From NCBI GenBank assembly GCA_030248225.1, contig JASANE010012062.1:1-64000 (forward strand): a stretch of DNA of 64,000 nt. The letters run 5' to 3'. Source of the stretch: Trileptium ribeirensis. Lineage: Eukaryota > Nematoda > Enoplea > Enoplida > Thoracostomopsidae. Made by a program: the position numbers and the translations under genes. Under the pieces are notes generated by a model, which made no database searches, had not been told where the DNA came from, and worked only from the letters and a program-made list of their open reading frames with translations. Positions 23,201 through 36,833 of the stretch are shown in pieces; the first letter of the stretch is position 1; every line of letters begins with the position of its first letter.

Positions 23201-23439
23201 GAGAAACCCGAACGGAAAGACAACAACAGAATTAAAATCGATATCGAATATTATCAGGTCGACCGATCCAATCCAGCGATACGGTGAACAACCGACTGTC
23301 AAAATCGAGAGGAGTGGAAAGAAAAGAGAATACTAAAAAAATTTGAGAAGATCGAAGATATATCCGCGGACGAAAAGAAAGAAACATTCGGGGATCAATC
23401 AAAAGAACACGAACCGTGCAGGAACCCAACAGTCCTGTC

Positions 23440-25790
23440 ACGGTACTACATCGACACATACCCCGAAGGGAATAAGAAGCTTAGAGGTTTGGTCAATAGG
23501 GGATCACAAATAACGATCATCAGTGAAGAGCAATACGAAAGATACTTCAAGCACCTGCCACTCAAAGAAACGGCACCGTGCGCAGTTGGATTCAATGGGG
23601 GATCTAACAGAAAGAGCGGGATACTTCTTCGTACAAGTCCACCTCGAAAAAAAGTACGGAAGGTTCGATTCATCGTAATCAAGAGTCCCAATTCCCAGAA
23701 GTCGCGATATACGGACACGACTTTCTGGCAGCGTTCGAATTGTGGTCGATTACCAACAACTACGAATCAAAATTAACGGTGAACCGATACCTCACTGTTG
23801 GAGGACTAATGAAATGAGGTCGATCAGTCAAGAAGACGACCATCACATCGAAATTAGCAAGTGTTCGTACAGACAAGTGATCCCACCATGGTCAGCGAAA
23901 TTCATCGAAGTGAAGATCCTGGAAGGAACAAAAGAAGGTGACATGGTAGTGGTAGAACCATTGATGAAGACCAACAACTGATTGGCAATACCGCGCAGTA
24001 TCGCCAAAGTGGAAGAAAGTAACATCATGATACCGGCGTGTAATCTAAATACTTTCGAAATGGAGATAATCGAAGATCAACAGCTGGTACGAAAAGTCGA
24101 AGAAACGATCGCGAAAACAGTGGTCGATGAAGAGAAAGCACAAAGAGCGATCAATCGGTTCAAGCGAAAAGAAATAAAGAACCAAGCAAGAAAGCAGGAA
24201 GACGAGTCAGAATAGACCACAGTTGGAAAAAGAGGGAAAAAGATAATCAAATCCAGGTAAAGAATCCACAAACGATATCACTTGTGGATACGGAAGTCCA
24301 AGAAATAAAGAAAGAACAACGACGGTTCAACATCGAACAATTCCAAAAACAAGTGATACGCCAAACCGAGCACATGACCATTATCGAACTCACGACCGAA
24401 ATCTATTTGGAAAAATCCGTTCCGATGAAGAAGGAAAGGCGTACCTGGCAACCATACTCCACAACTACCAAGCCGTCTTCTCGGAATCGGATTTTGACAT
24501 CATGATCAACACACAAGTGGAGCACTACATCCAAACCACGGTTGAGAAACCAGTAGAACAACCAATGCGATGCTTACCGTACGTAGACCGAAACCAAGCG
24601 AGCAAGCAAGTCCAAGAGATGCTGGATCAAGGAGTGATCAGAAGATCTTACAGTCCGTGGGCTTCACCCATCGCACTGACTAACAAGAAGGACAGATCAA
24701 ATAGATTCTGTGCCGACTACAGAATGCTCAATTCAATCACAGAGTGTGACAGTTTTCCGTTACCATGAATCGATGAAATACTAGACGCGTTACGGGGAAT
24801 GAAGTATTTTTCAACCTTGGAACTCAAGTGGGGATACTGGCAAGTCCCGATGAATGAACAAGATAAAGAAAAGACCGCGTTCATCTGTGACGATGGACTA
24901 TTCGAATTCAACGTCATGCCGTTTGGATTGACGAACGCTACTGCTACATTTCAAAGAATGATATACAATTGATTTTGACGGGCGTCCTAATGGAATCATG
25001 CCTGTGCTGTCTTGATGACATAATATTATCGACGTCATATTGGGACCACCTGTACGATATCAGCCAGATACTACAACGTCTCCGCGAAGCGAACCTCAAA
25101 GTGCGAATTCCTGATAGAAGAAATCCCGTTCCTGGGATGCATCGTGTCGAACAAGGGAATTTCAACGGAGCCTTTAAAGATCGAGAAGATACTCGAAACC
25201 AAAAACGGTGACGCAGCTCAAAAGCTTTCTTGGTTTAACGGGATACTACAGACAATTCGTACCCGATTATGGAACAATAGCAGCACCGTTATAAGACATC
25301 ACTAACAAGCGATCAAGAATGGTGAAGTTCAGTTAGACGGAAGATACCCAACAAGCGTTCGATACCCTGAAGATCAAGATGACAACACCTCCATTATTGG
25401 GATGCCCACACCGGTACATTCATCCTGTACACCGACGCAAGCAAACACGGTATGTATCGGATACATCCTATTTCAAGAAGACGAAGCGGGGAATGAACAT
25501 GTGATCCACTATGGCAGCAACAAGTACCGCGATGAAGAAATCTGATACTCGATCATGGAAAGAATGCCTGACAGTAATTCGAGCGGTTAAACACTTCCGG
25601 CCATACTTATTAGGAAACCATACAACAAGGACCATTGGTCCAGATCCTCAATAAGAAACCACCGTTGGAACAAGTGATCTTGCGATTGGCGCGAATGGCA
25701 AACAAGATCCTCGAGTACGAGTATACAATCGTACACAAAGCGTGACGATACCGTCATAATGCGGATTGCATGTCAAGACCACCAGTAGTT
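23440..25790 (+). pseudogene. protease, reverse transcriptase and RNase H remnant of element 3
   Basis: Protease region near 23490: GSQITIISEEQYERY, where the expected DTG reads NRG, so the catalytic Asp is lost. RT from 24502: MLDQGVIRRSYSPWASPIAL, RFCADYRMLN, then FNVMPFGLTNATATFQRM and, after a frame change, a CLDDIILS box (about 25000-25030) in place of YLDD. RNase H near 25425 (FILYTDASKHG) and NKILEYEYTIVHKA near 25707. Stops at 24766, 24970, 25209 and others, with several shifts. Confidence 0.85.
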
Positions 25791-26612
25791 CTCGGAATCG
25801 AGAATTTGGAATCGGATGGCGAAGAAGCAAAGAACCAGTACAGACTAATGGTAACTAAAAGAACAAGCGGGAACCAACAACAAGCAATTCAAATAAGAAC
25901 GAAAGAAGCCAATAAGAAGAAGCAAAAAAGAAAAAGAGCTCAAAGAAGATCAACGAGAAGGAAGCCAAAGAACCAACAAGTACGGCTGCGGTGGACCAAG
26001 AAGAATCCAATTCCGAAGTGTCTTTGATATTCGAAACAGAGGTACAGGCACAACCAACGCAAGGAGAAGATAGTCATTGGTCCGATATCGAAAGTCAAAA
26101 CGAAATGGGAAGAGGCAAAGACCTAGTAACCGGTGGCGGACGGAAGAAGTACATCTGGAAGAAACAAGGAAAGAAAGGCCCGCAAGGCTCACAAAACCAA
26201 AAGAAGGGTGAAAGAAAGAACGGACCCAAAAAATCAAGTGTTAAAGAACAACAAAAGACCATATCGACTGGGAACGCAATAACACTTAGCATCGATACGT
26301 AGCGAAGAAGATAACCAACCGGTAATGGAAGAAACCTCGGAAGAAGAAGACAGTATACTTGAGCTATTCAAAGACGAAAAACAAACCGAACAACCAATAT
26401 CACAACATCAAAAGCGATCATAAAGAAAAGTTCGGGTGGAACCATTGATAGAAACGGACCAAAAATTGGAACCAAACGAACGACAGGAGGAAATATTGGA
26501 ATCGGATGAAGAATTGTACCATCCAGACGTACCTGAAGAACCCGAAATAACCGAAACCGAGATGTACTCGGTATGCTTCAGATTGTAACCACCATGGACA
26601 CCACAAGAACTG

Positions 26613-28120
26613 GTGTGCGCACAAAACGAAGACCCATGTATCCACTCGTTCAAACAGTACATCGAGCACAACGAATTCCTGGATACCAACCCCGAATTCG
26701 AGAAGAAATGGATCGTGGCACATGAACATCAATTCATCATCTTCGGCGCCATCTTGTACCGATTACGAAGAAAAGATCGTCCGCAACCAAACCATGGGAA
26801 TTCCAGATTGTGGTACCTCCCGATTACCGACGACCGTTATCCGAAATGTACCAAACATTGAAGTACGGAGGACATTTGGGATCTGAAAAGTATGGTTGGA
26901 GATGACGATGGAATTTTTCTGGCCAAGTATGACCCGCGATCTACGACAATATATCGAAGAATGTATTCCGTGTGCACGATTTCGGCAAGGACCGAAACGA
27001 AGGAACCCGCTTCAACCTATTAAAGCCCTATTCCACATGCTAGGCATCGACATCATTGGACCCTTACCACCAACCCAATCCGGCAACAAGTACATCATCT
27101 GCTTCATGGATTACTTCACAAAATCGCCCGAAGCGTTCGCAGTACCAGATCAAACGGCTAGCACGATTACCAAATTATTTATCGAAAGAATCGTGTATCG
27201 ACATCGAGTCCCTCGTGTAGTACTAATCGATCAAGATCCTTGCTTCACTGCCGAGAACTTTACGAAAGAATTGGCGCAAATCGGATCAAAGAAAGTGTAC
27301 TCAGCTACATATCATCACCAAGCAAATGGACTGGTTGAAAGATGGAACCGAACACTCAAAGCGATGCTCAAAACAACAACAGAACTGGTTGCTGACAAAT
27401 GGGACGGATTCCTCGAACCGTTGTGTTTCTTATACAGAACAGCGGTCCACGCTTCAACAGGCCAAACCCCATTCTTTCTACTACATGGCCGCGATCCCGA
27501 TCTACCTGGAGGAAATGCGATTCACGTATTTTTAACGGCAACCACAGATCAAGGATATGCTCCGCAATTGATCGATAGATTAACTATAGCGTGGGAACGA
27601 GTACGAAAAAGACTATTCTTAGCGCAAAAACACTACAAACTATATTTCGATCGGTGAGCAAAGAGAAGAACGTTCAACAACGGTGATCTTGTGTTAAAGA
27701 ACTCAAATAAATCATTGATGGGCCCCTATAGCAGTGTCTATCATCCGGAGTTGGATCGACTTTTCCGTGTGGTCGAAGTCAAATTCCCTAATATCTTATT
27801 GATAAAGGTCGGTAGCGCAACTCAACGAACAAAATGGTACAACTGCACACAATTCAAACATTTCGATGATGATCCGGAAGATTACGCAGGTTACGAAGCC
27901 AAACTAAGGCGCCATCAAAAAGAATCATGCCAACGGTTAGCCCCGAAGAGTATTATTGTGGAAGATGTAAAGGCTCATGGAAAGAAGATAACAGAACTGG
28001 CCTTATTATCAAATAGGTATAATACGATTAATGCTTTTTGTGGTTTCTCCAGGGATATGCAGGATTGGAAGATTTATCCTCTAGAAGCCCTGTGGTATTG
28101 TCCCCCATGCATCAAAATCT
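26613..28120 (+). pseudogene. integrase with C-terminal PHD-like finger, element 3
   Basis: Best-preserved part of element 3. The zinc-binding module is in pieces (26700-26990). The catalytic core on 26896-27657 has all three acidic residues: D52 (LGIDIIGPL), D112 (LIDQDPCF) and E148 (HHQANGLVERW), giving the D-x35-E spacing of retroviral-type integrases. One TGA (27655-27657) precedes an in-frame continuation (AKRRTFNNGDLVLKN) with a C-terminal DNA-binding-like region to about 27945. The tail from 27951 shows YYCGRCKGSW, LIIK, WF, GLEDLS and EALWYCPPC spread over two frames, which is the spacing and ending of a PHD finger, a histone-tail reader. Not functional as it stands. Confidence 0.82.
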
Positions 28121-28330
28121 ATACATGACCACACATACGGAGTCAGGGCTGAACAAAAAAGCAAGGAGCAAAAACGGTGGGACCAGCGAACGAAAAGCGA
28201 ACCGCAAAATCGGGACAAATCGGTGATCAAAAAGAATTTGAAATCAACAATCGGTGGACAGAAAGGAACCTAAATCCACAATCGGTGTCCTAAAGAACAA
28301 CAATACTCGAGGTGGAGGAAGTGACGATCC

Positions 28331-29341
28331 AGCCGGGCGCCTACTTCCAAGCACAGATCTTAGTTGATCAGGAATGCAGACAATGAGGGTAGAGAAGAAC
28401 AGTTGTCAGCCGTCCGAGGACACTGGGGATCTCGGAACTCATTCCGACCTATAATGATCAATAAGATGGAACAGAAAAGAAAGCCAACAACGACATCGAA
28501 GAAGATAACGACAATCGAAACGAATAGCACAAAGAACCGATTCGAAAACGATACGAAAGTGACAATCACGAAACGAAACGAATTGAACCGATCAATAGAA
28601 ACCGAAAGAATTCGGTGTAGTCCGACAACGACAATGACAACCAAAGAACCAGTATGTTACGAAACCGGTAACAACTTCCCAACGACGTCGAGATCCGTTG
28701 CCCCGAACAAATGCTAGTGATCTCAAACAAAGAATCCCGACAGCCCACGATCGACAGAGACAATCAATGTTACAAACCCACAATCGATAGAGACGATTAT
28801 TAATCCGACCCACCACCAAAAATACGATATAATATTAGTATAATAATTTTGCCATAAACATTCCGACCTAGTCCCGTTCCAAAGAAGAAGCCTTAAAAAC
28901 TTTCAAAATAGTGCATAAATTGTTGATTATTATTTATTGCTTTGTTTTCTTGGTATATTGACTAACCATATATTATTTTTAACCTTTTTAGTTTTATGTT
29001 TGGGGGGAACACCGCAAGTTCGAAGAAACAGATAACAAAGAAAGAGGACTAAACCGGGAAGGTTTACAAAAGAAGAAATAAAACAGGGATTGATTTGATA
29101 GAAATAAAAGGGATGGAAACAGGGGCCAGTTAAAAGAAGAAAATAATATCGGGAAGGTAAGATGGGATAAAAACATATACGGGTATGAAATCAAGAGACA
29201 AAGTTAAGGGCTTCGGCCCACGGTGTTTAGGGGTTCACCATTCAAATCGTCCCATGTTAGCCTCTTGAGAGCACTCCCCTATCTCGTTTGGGCATAAAAA
29301 GAATGACACCAATGGTAGTTGCAGGACCGACAACGGAGGAT
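28331..29341. other. gene-free spacer
   Basis: A/C-rich sequence after element 3 with no gene. It contains one copy of the 10-mer cagccgtccg (28407-28416) that recurs in the repeat array to the right. Confidence 0.4.
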
Positions 29342-32300
29342 GTCGGGGGTCTGGTAGGCTACCAAAGGTCCCAGGGCCCTAATTTCAAAAAAATTTAGTT
29401 TAAAATCTTTATTTCACACAATCAGTTATTATATGGGTCCCTAAATTTATGTTATCCTGAAATTTAAAATTTTGGTTCTTTTTCTTAATTAATTTGCATA
29501 ATTTGATTTAATTTCATGGGGTAGCTAACCTGTATATTAGGAAGTTGGTTTGAGCTTAATCAGTCTGGCGAGCGTTGTTGTTGTTGGAAGTGGTCGTACA
29601 TTGAGTAACATATGTTTCATTTAATTTGGCTATCATTGCGGCGGAGTTTATGTGGTCTTCGACTATGATAACCGGAAGTGTAATGGCTTTTGTATAAAGA
29701 TTTTGAGGCCTCGACGAATATCTTTTTGGACTTAGCTGGTTTTATATTAGTGGCACGCAAAAAGAATTGCGTTACGATTTGGTTCGATTCATCGGGTTTT
29801 ATGTCTTACGTTATCGTATCGGTGCGAAAGATAGGACATACTGTTAAGAAGCTACACATTACTTAATTAAAGCTATGAATTATTTTAGTAATACTAACGT
29901 TCCCAAGTAAAATCATAGGGATTGAAGTGGCAATAAGTTTAATAGGAGCGATAGTCTAGTAGGATTATAACTAGGTTTAGTAATATCAAATATAAAAATT
30001 TCGGCACTTGTATCGAGTGAGTGGTAACCATGTTGAGAATGCAAGTGGGTCTCGAAAATATTAGTAGTGCTACTTGTGAAACCTGACAGCCGTCCGAGGT
30101 CGGTGGAGCAAGTAGTACTAGTCTTGAGAAGACCGGGCGAGTAAGGGATTGGCTTCGAACGACCACAATCTCCAGTACTCGTCTCCTAATCACCATTTGT
30201 GCCAGCCGTCCGGGGCTTACGAATTGAGCAAACTTCAACTGCATAGTAGTCGACCACTACTGTACAGTTTTAATAACGTGGTTCGGCAGCCGTCCGGTGT
30301 CGGTCTGTTTAACATAACGGCATTAGCGTAAATCTAAGGCTTAGGTTGAGGTACAGTTACGTGAGTAAGGCGACCTAGCTAATAGCATTGAAGTTCTTTG
30401 ATTGTTATAAAAGTATGTCACTGTGTCCCGGTAGTTGACTGGCTTTTTCATAGTTCACGAAGATTGTTTAAAGAATGTTACATTTAATTAATGGTTGTAT
30501 TGGAAGAGTTGCACTGGCTTTTTAGCGATTCCGGAGCTTTTGAATTGGTACAAATAACTTGGCGTCGTTGAGGATAACCAACTTATTGGAACAATTCTCC
30601 TCTGAACACCGGTTCGGCCAGCTGTCCTGAGGCCGGAGAATTGTAGGGAAACTAGAGAGTAGTCGCCGCTACTAACTAGTTATAGCGGGTTCGTCAGCCC
30701 TATGGAGACGGGCACATTAATATAACGGGCACGTAACTAGCGTAATTCTAACACACTAGGCTAAGGTAATTAAATAAATGTACGGTGTCAGCCGTCCGGA
30801 GCCCATACGTACCAACTCACAAGAGCATTATTAAAGTAGTAATATCCATCAGTAAGCCATGTGGATACTGTTGGTTTAAGGAACGTATTACCTTACGCTA
30901 ACTTATCAGATAATTGATGTATATTTAGTGTGGGTTCGTGGCCACTCAAACATAGAGGGAAATGAGATGGCAGATGACCTAGCCAGGAAAGGTTCATCTA
31001 ATTACTTTGTAGGTCCCGAACCAGTCTTACCAATAAGCAGGAAAGAAGTCCGCTCCAGAATTACATCCTGCATGCATCGAAAATTCGTGTACAGATGGAT
31101 GAATGAAAAAGCCTGCAAATTTACAAAGAGTTTAATTAAAGAACCAGACAGTAGGAAAGGAAACTTTCTTCTTAGCTTAAGCAAAGATAAATTGAGATAA
31201 TGCGTGCAGACAATCACAGGACAAAGCTGGTTGGCACATCATATGTATAAGATGAAGACAAATCCTGATAAGAATTGTAAAGAATGTAAAGTAGCAGAGA
31301 CTGCTGAGCATTTGATATGTTAATGTAAAAGATGGGATAAAGAAAGGGAACAAGCGCTGGGAAAACAGTAATACCTATTGCAGAAATAGCTAAGCTATTC
31401 ATCAAGAAACTGTATAGATTTATCATTAGCATAGGCAGATTAAGTCTAGAGATAGAGAACTAAATACATGAGTACTACACAAATTAGTTAGTAATAAATA
31501 GAATAGACTAAGTAGGAATAAGCACCTTAAATAGTAATCAAATTAGGTGAGTAGCATGTCGCAATGGACTGCAAAGTCTGAGCGAGTGCATTCGCACCAT
31601 ATCCTGTCAACCTTCTATCTATCTGCTATCTATCTATCTATCAGATAACTACTTAGAATAATAGTGCACTTCAACACCTGAGTTAGGGTAACTAAAAGCA
31701 AGAACTGTGTCAAAATCAGTGGCGTAGTGAAAAGAATAGACCAAAACTATTAGAGTGAGAGAGGTGCATGTAAGGCCAAAAATACAGGTGCTTATAGCGG
31801 TTCGATTCAGTCGCGGCGCTAAAGAATTGTGCCTTAGGGATTTTTCATTAATTTCGAGTAAACGTTTTATTAACGGCTTTGTAGATTAACTATTTTAATA
31901 TCGGAACAAATCGAGTTAGTCACGCCGCCGTATATATGACTGTATAACGAACAGGCACATGCCAAGGAAAGGATACGACCACCAGCTCTGCCGGCATACC
32001 ACTGGCCACACCTCGAACGCCACATCTTCTGATGACGATTCCCATCCCCAATTAATAACCGATAAGGTTGCTGTCGGGGGCCCTGTAAGCTACAAGTGGG
32101 TTATACACCAAAGTACACAAAATTTTAGTTAAATTTTCCTTTAGGTATGGCTTAGTTTTATTTGGGGGAGGATTTAGCTCGTGGGATACAACCAATCGGG
32201 GGTTGCCAAGTTTCCAAAAATGTCCAAAAGCATGAGTCATCAATCATGTGTGTCGGGGGTCTAGTAGGTTACCAGGGGTCCCAGGCCTAATTTTTACAAT

Positions 32301-35300
32301 TTTTGGTTTCAAAAATCTTTTTTCACTGATTTTTATTATAGGGGTCCCTAGTTTTTGGGGTTTCCTAAAATTTCAAATTTTACAAATTTTAGTTTTTTAG
32401 ATTAGCTAATTTGCATAAAATCACTCGTTTCACTTACTAGATAATGTACAATTAAGTTTTGTTTTAATTTTAATTCAGTTCTCAATTCAGTATTCAATTT
32501 TTTTGGTCTTGTAGAGTTAGCGGACGCCGGGGCGGAAATGTAGCATACTTAATATTTTAGTCTTAATTATGCGCAACTAAACTTAAAATGACCCCGCTGA
32601 CCATCCTATTTTGTTTTTTTGTTAAAATTTTCATCACCGAACATATTCTTGTCGTTTAAAAAATGTTACTTTTTGTTTGCGAATATCAAATATGTTCGCG
32701 AACAGAATTTTGTCAGATTTGTATTAACAAGGGGCTTGTTTGCGAACGATAAATGATAAGTAATATGACCGTAACGTTTATGACTGTCACAGTTACATTA
32801 AATTTGTTCGCGAACAGATGCGAATCCTATTTCAACGCTATGAAATGTTACAGAATTGTAATAACCCGAATGAAAACCTTTAAGTCTGCGCTAACAGTGA
32901 ATCGAATTGAATATCCTATTTGTTCCGTAACAATGTGTGTGCATTCGACATCAGGAATTGCATAATAGGATAATTAGCGGGGTCACTTTAAGTTTTGTCG
33001 CGCATTAGTGATTCTGATGATATAGCTAATACAGCTTCGTTTTAAAGCACAGATCCGGAGTTGTGATATAGTGGGACGGAAGCGGCAAAGCCATGTTGTG
33101 TGTTATCTTACGAAAGGTTTAGAGCTTTCTGGTTTAAGAGATTACTGCTGGATTAGAGTTACGAACGTGGAATACGCTAGCCGTGCGCGCTTTGTATTTT
33201 TGGAATTTAACGCAAAGAACTACGTCATAGCTTGTTTAACGGGTATCTTGCTTTGAATTTTCCTGGAGCCTAAAGAATGCATTATGGAATCTATAGGGCT
33301 TTACAAATGAGTATTTTACACACTAATATTAGCTGAATATAGTAATATTATTGTCCCAAGTAAAATCATACCGTATAAGTGGCTATAATCTTACAAAGAA
33401 TGATAGCCTAATAACTGTACTAAGATTTAGTAATACCTTACAAATTTCGCCCCGAAATGTTGAGTGAGGAAGACTACCTAATTAATTAATTAACCATGCA
33501 ATTTGGCCAACCTTTCGAAGGTCAAGTTGTATCAATTCAAAAGAGCTTTAGTAACGTAATAGCTAACTTAAACCCTATCAGTCAATCTATTTCTCACTAA
33601 ATAAGAAAAGTGCTAGAGTAAATCTAGGTCCTAGGCTCAGCTATCTAAATACTAGTGTAGTCGTCATCCGTAATTGTACCAACCTCAAAAGAGGCTTACT
33701 AGAATTAGCGATAACCTAACCGGAAACTAATAGAATCGAAGTATTTCAGAGAGAGAAATGCCAGAGGTAGAGATAAATCAAGTAAACGAAAAGCTAAGAT
33801 AGCCGGTGTGATTATAAGATTCGAAGTACTAGTATCTAAAAAGAAAGATACTTCAATTAGCTTACGGGTCTTGTGCGATATCATAGTGTAACCGGTGTTA
33901 TTTTACCGGTGTTATAATAAACATTATTTGCTATGTATGTGCAGCCTATTTATATCTGGACAGTGAGTGCATTGGGCATAGTCGCGCCGCAGCGCAAAAT
34001 ATGAGGCATCGATACGAGTCGGTAAATTATAAATGCGTGCCAGCCACGATTTCGCATCGGCATACTATTGGCCCCTCGAACAACGCAATCTTCAATGACG
34101 AAGCCCTTCTCAAGTTATTTCCGATAGCCGTCATAAATAGAAATCCTTATCTAAACAACATAAAATAACAATGTGGTTGACGCGACCTTTCTGCTATTGG
34201 CCCAGAGGTTTCAATTTGATTTTAATTTTGATTTCAAGTTAGTCTTGATTTGTCGTCGTGCAGTGCAGTGTGCCTTTCGCAATGTCAGCTTTACACATAG
34301 TTTTGTGACTTTTGTGTTTTACGTTAGGGACACGCAAAGAATTGTGTGGTTGGAGAACTGACACAGTATAGCGGCGGTTTTAGATTGCTTTTGTGTTTAG
34401 GGTTCCGGTTCGTCTTGATTATCGATCTAGATAATTATATCATATGATAATATTTTATTCGACTTATGGTTTAGAACTCCACGACTGCAGCGCTAGGTTC
34501 CAAGATGACCAAGTACTTCACACATAAGTAAAGTAATATTGTATTAATTTATAATCTAGTAGTACTAGTTCCTAAATAGAATATAGGTGTTCGGGCTTAA
34601 AGAATTAAGCCGTAGGGTTAAATTTAGTGGCAGGTAATCTAATAGAAAACAGATAATATCAATCGTCGGCCTTGTGTCGAGTGGTAAATCTCCGGGGCAA
34701 GTATAAGGAAAACGGGGCTAACTTCATGAAAAGCCCGGGCAGAGTAAGGGGCGTAGAACAGGATGACCAATTCCTAAGATCCCTTCTCTCCTCATAACCA
34801 CCTATTGAGCATTCCGGTCGAGCGCCGTAGGACTGATACAAAGTTCCAACTGGGGCGGTGCTCGTTCGTCGCCACTCAGCTCATAATATAACTCTGTGCG
34901 GATTCCGTTCGGGTGTCACATAAAATATGGGTTATTATTCAGCTTAAATCTAAGGCCTTGGGCTCAGGTAATTAAATAGAATTGTGTGGTGCTTCCGCTC
35001 GGGGTATTCTGTATTAATCACAAAAGAGATCTATTAGAATAATAATTAACCTAAAGTCTATAGGGTAATAAAGTAGAAGGACTAAAGAGCCAGTAGGATC
35101 GTGTGTTTGACAGAATAGTATAAAACGAGGAATAAAAATACCAGTGATCTAAGCTAAGTGTAGCACTAAAGAATCGTACTGTGGATTTTATGTCTTGTCA
35201 TTAACTGTTTTATAAATATAACTTTTTATTAGCGTCTTTGGTGTCGTTGGAGCGTGAATGTTTATACATAGTAACGCCGTAGCGCAAAAACATAGGTCGC

Positions 35301-35480
35301 ATTTCGGAAAAAACGCGGGCCGCATCGCTGTCCCACCAGGATTCTACTGGCCACACCTTGTTCCCATCAACCTTTGGTGACGAATCCCTTATATACCCTT
35401 TTATATATCGATAGCCGTCATAAAAATCCCAATCCAACTTTACCTTCCACAAAAACAAAGTATATAACAGTAGCGCTAGT
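29342..35480. repeat. degenerate array of long repeat units
   Basis: Three diverged units in direct orientation: about 29342-32250 (including a LINE insertion), 32251-34180 and 34190-35480. Anchors shared by units 1 and 2: tgtcgggggtct(g/a)gtagg with the following 200 bp (29346 and 32251). Shared by all three: acgcaaagaattgtg-like text (29752, 33217, 34328), aagtaaaatcata (29906, 33359), a segment at 30786, 33660 and 34991, a cgccg(c/t)agcgcaaaa segment (33985, 35277) and gatagccgtcataaa (34125, 35408). A fragment is at 42205-42290. The 10-mer cagccgtccg occurs five times (28407, 30087, 30203, 30286, 30789). No coding capacity seen; nature unknown. Confidence 0.65.
30914..31638 (+). mobile_element. 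5'-truncated LINE (copy 2) with target-site duplication
   Basis: About 725 bp encoding the end of a LINE ORF2: RNase H C-terminus (VWVRGHSNIEGNEMADDLAR) and a zinc-finger-like NCKECKVAETAEHLIC. It ends in a (tatc)n tail. It is flanked by a 10-bp duplication, tatcagataa, at 30904-30913 and 31639-31648, as expected for target-primed reverse transcription with 5' truncation. The 3' UTR has two small hairpins (gact/agtc and gtgc/gcac at about 31568-31600). Stops at 31198 and 31321 make it inactive. Related to 35771-40943. Confidence 0.88.
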
Positions 35481-35857
35481 AGTTGTAAGGATCCGCTAAG
35501 CTACAGAGGGCAGTTTTACTTGTCCAATTTGCCCCAAATTTTAGATTTTAACGAATATTTAGTTATCAGGGCATCTATGGGGAATATATATACCATAGTT
35601 TAGGTTTTTCAAGTATTCGAACCTTAGCCACCAGCTTAGTTTTTCTGAGTTGACTTTTGTTGCTTTTCGGATCTCTTGAATTTTGTTTTGCTTGTTATAA
35701 TAATAATCATTAAGAAAAATAACGTAATGCCTAATGTGCATATATATTTTTTGAAATTGTTTCATTTTAGGGGAGGGCTGCTTTAAGCACCACTAAACCC
35801 TCAACTTCAGATGAACAGCAACCGGCTGCGTTACGCGTCACTGCTGAAAAGGATTAA

Positions 35858-36833
35858 CTAGGGAGGGCTGCATCATGCGCCACCGAAGCTAGTTCAGAAT
35901 CCGCTTCACAGTCGTTGCTTGAAAACGCACGCAAAATGTCTGCCGAGGCTGCAGAACGTATGCGCCAGGCACAGAAATGGGATGTTAATCATCCCACTAA
36001 GAGGAACCTCCATAACAGGGGAAGTAAAGGAGGAAAGAATAAAACTGGCTCCTTCATTAGAAGGCAGGTAGAGATTGGTGGGTATAGGAAACTCACGGAT
36101 AAGACTAGTGTGACAATCCCACCGCAGCAGGAGGTACCAACCCCTGGTCCCTTTGTGGCGGCGGTGGATGAGTTGAACAGAGGTGCTGTGAAGCGCAGTC
36201 GAGAAACGACGGGTGGTACGCCTGACGCTCACAAAGCGCCTCCAGCTAAGATCTATAGAGGTCGCCAGCAAGACTCTCGAGCTGGTGATCATTGCCGAAG
36301 AGAACCAGGAAAGGATTTTCTCTGATGAGGAAGTTGATAAGATCGGTGAGGATATTATTGAGGCATCTTTTAGTGCCACCAGCGAAGATCATATACATTT
36401 CCAGGATTCCGGTGTCTGGAATGGTCACCTGCTGGTTACGTGTGGAACCGAGTCTTCCAAAGACTGGCTATCTAAAGCCGTGAAGGCTATTGCAGTCAAG
36501 CAGGGTGAGACCCTCAAAGCGATCCAGCGCTCAGAGTTTGAGGAATACAGAATCTTTGTTGTTGTTCCCAATCCACGGAACAAAGATTACACTGTGGAAA
36601 TGGTCGTGGCCCGGCTGGCAAATGCCAATCGGAGCATTGATTTCACAGGTTGGTATCCCATCACAGTGTGGTCAGATGAGAAAAGCCTCAAAATCATCTT
36701 CGCAATCCCGAAGGCCTGCAGAGAAGCTTTAAGAGCAGTGCGCGATCGTCCGCTTTGAGCTGTCGACGTTGGAGATCAAGGATGCCACCAATCGTCCGAC
36801 TAAGAGGAGACCACATCAGCAGTAAACCACACA
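35858..36833 (+). pseudogene. LINE ORF1 remnant, DUF4780-like
   Basis: A basic Ser/Ala-rich N-terminal part (open from 35858, including MSAEAAERMRQAQKW) is joined by frame changes near 36270 to a conserved region at 36290-36750. That region has a V-V-V-P-N-P segment (about 36560), WYPITVW, KIIFAIP and, after a further shift near 36745, RFELSTLEIKDATN. This pattern resembles the DUF4780 family found in arthropod LINE-associated proteins; I am moderately sure of the family. ORF1 proteins of this group bind element RNA. The true start is unclear because a TAA at 35855-35857 cuts off an in-frame upstream segment. Confidence 0.6.

Larger units (their letters stand above)
22745..28330 (+). mobile_element. 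Gypsy LTR retrotransposon, element 3, 5'-truncated and degenerate
   Basis: Coding order gag C-terminus, protease, RT, RNase H, integrase, PHD-like finger. No LTR was found on either side. The left end stops inside gag at the junction with the antisense NADAR-SGNH gene, so capsid and 5' LTR are missing. A purine run (ggtggaggaag, about 28312-28322) just before a TG could be the polypurine tract and start of a lost 3' LTR. A different lineage from elements 1 and 2; its deleted relative is at 42409-44605. Confidence 0.85.
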
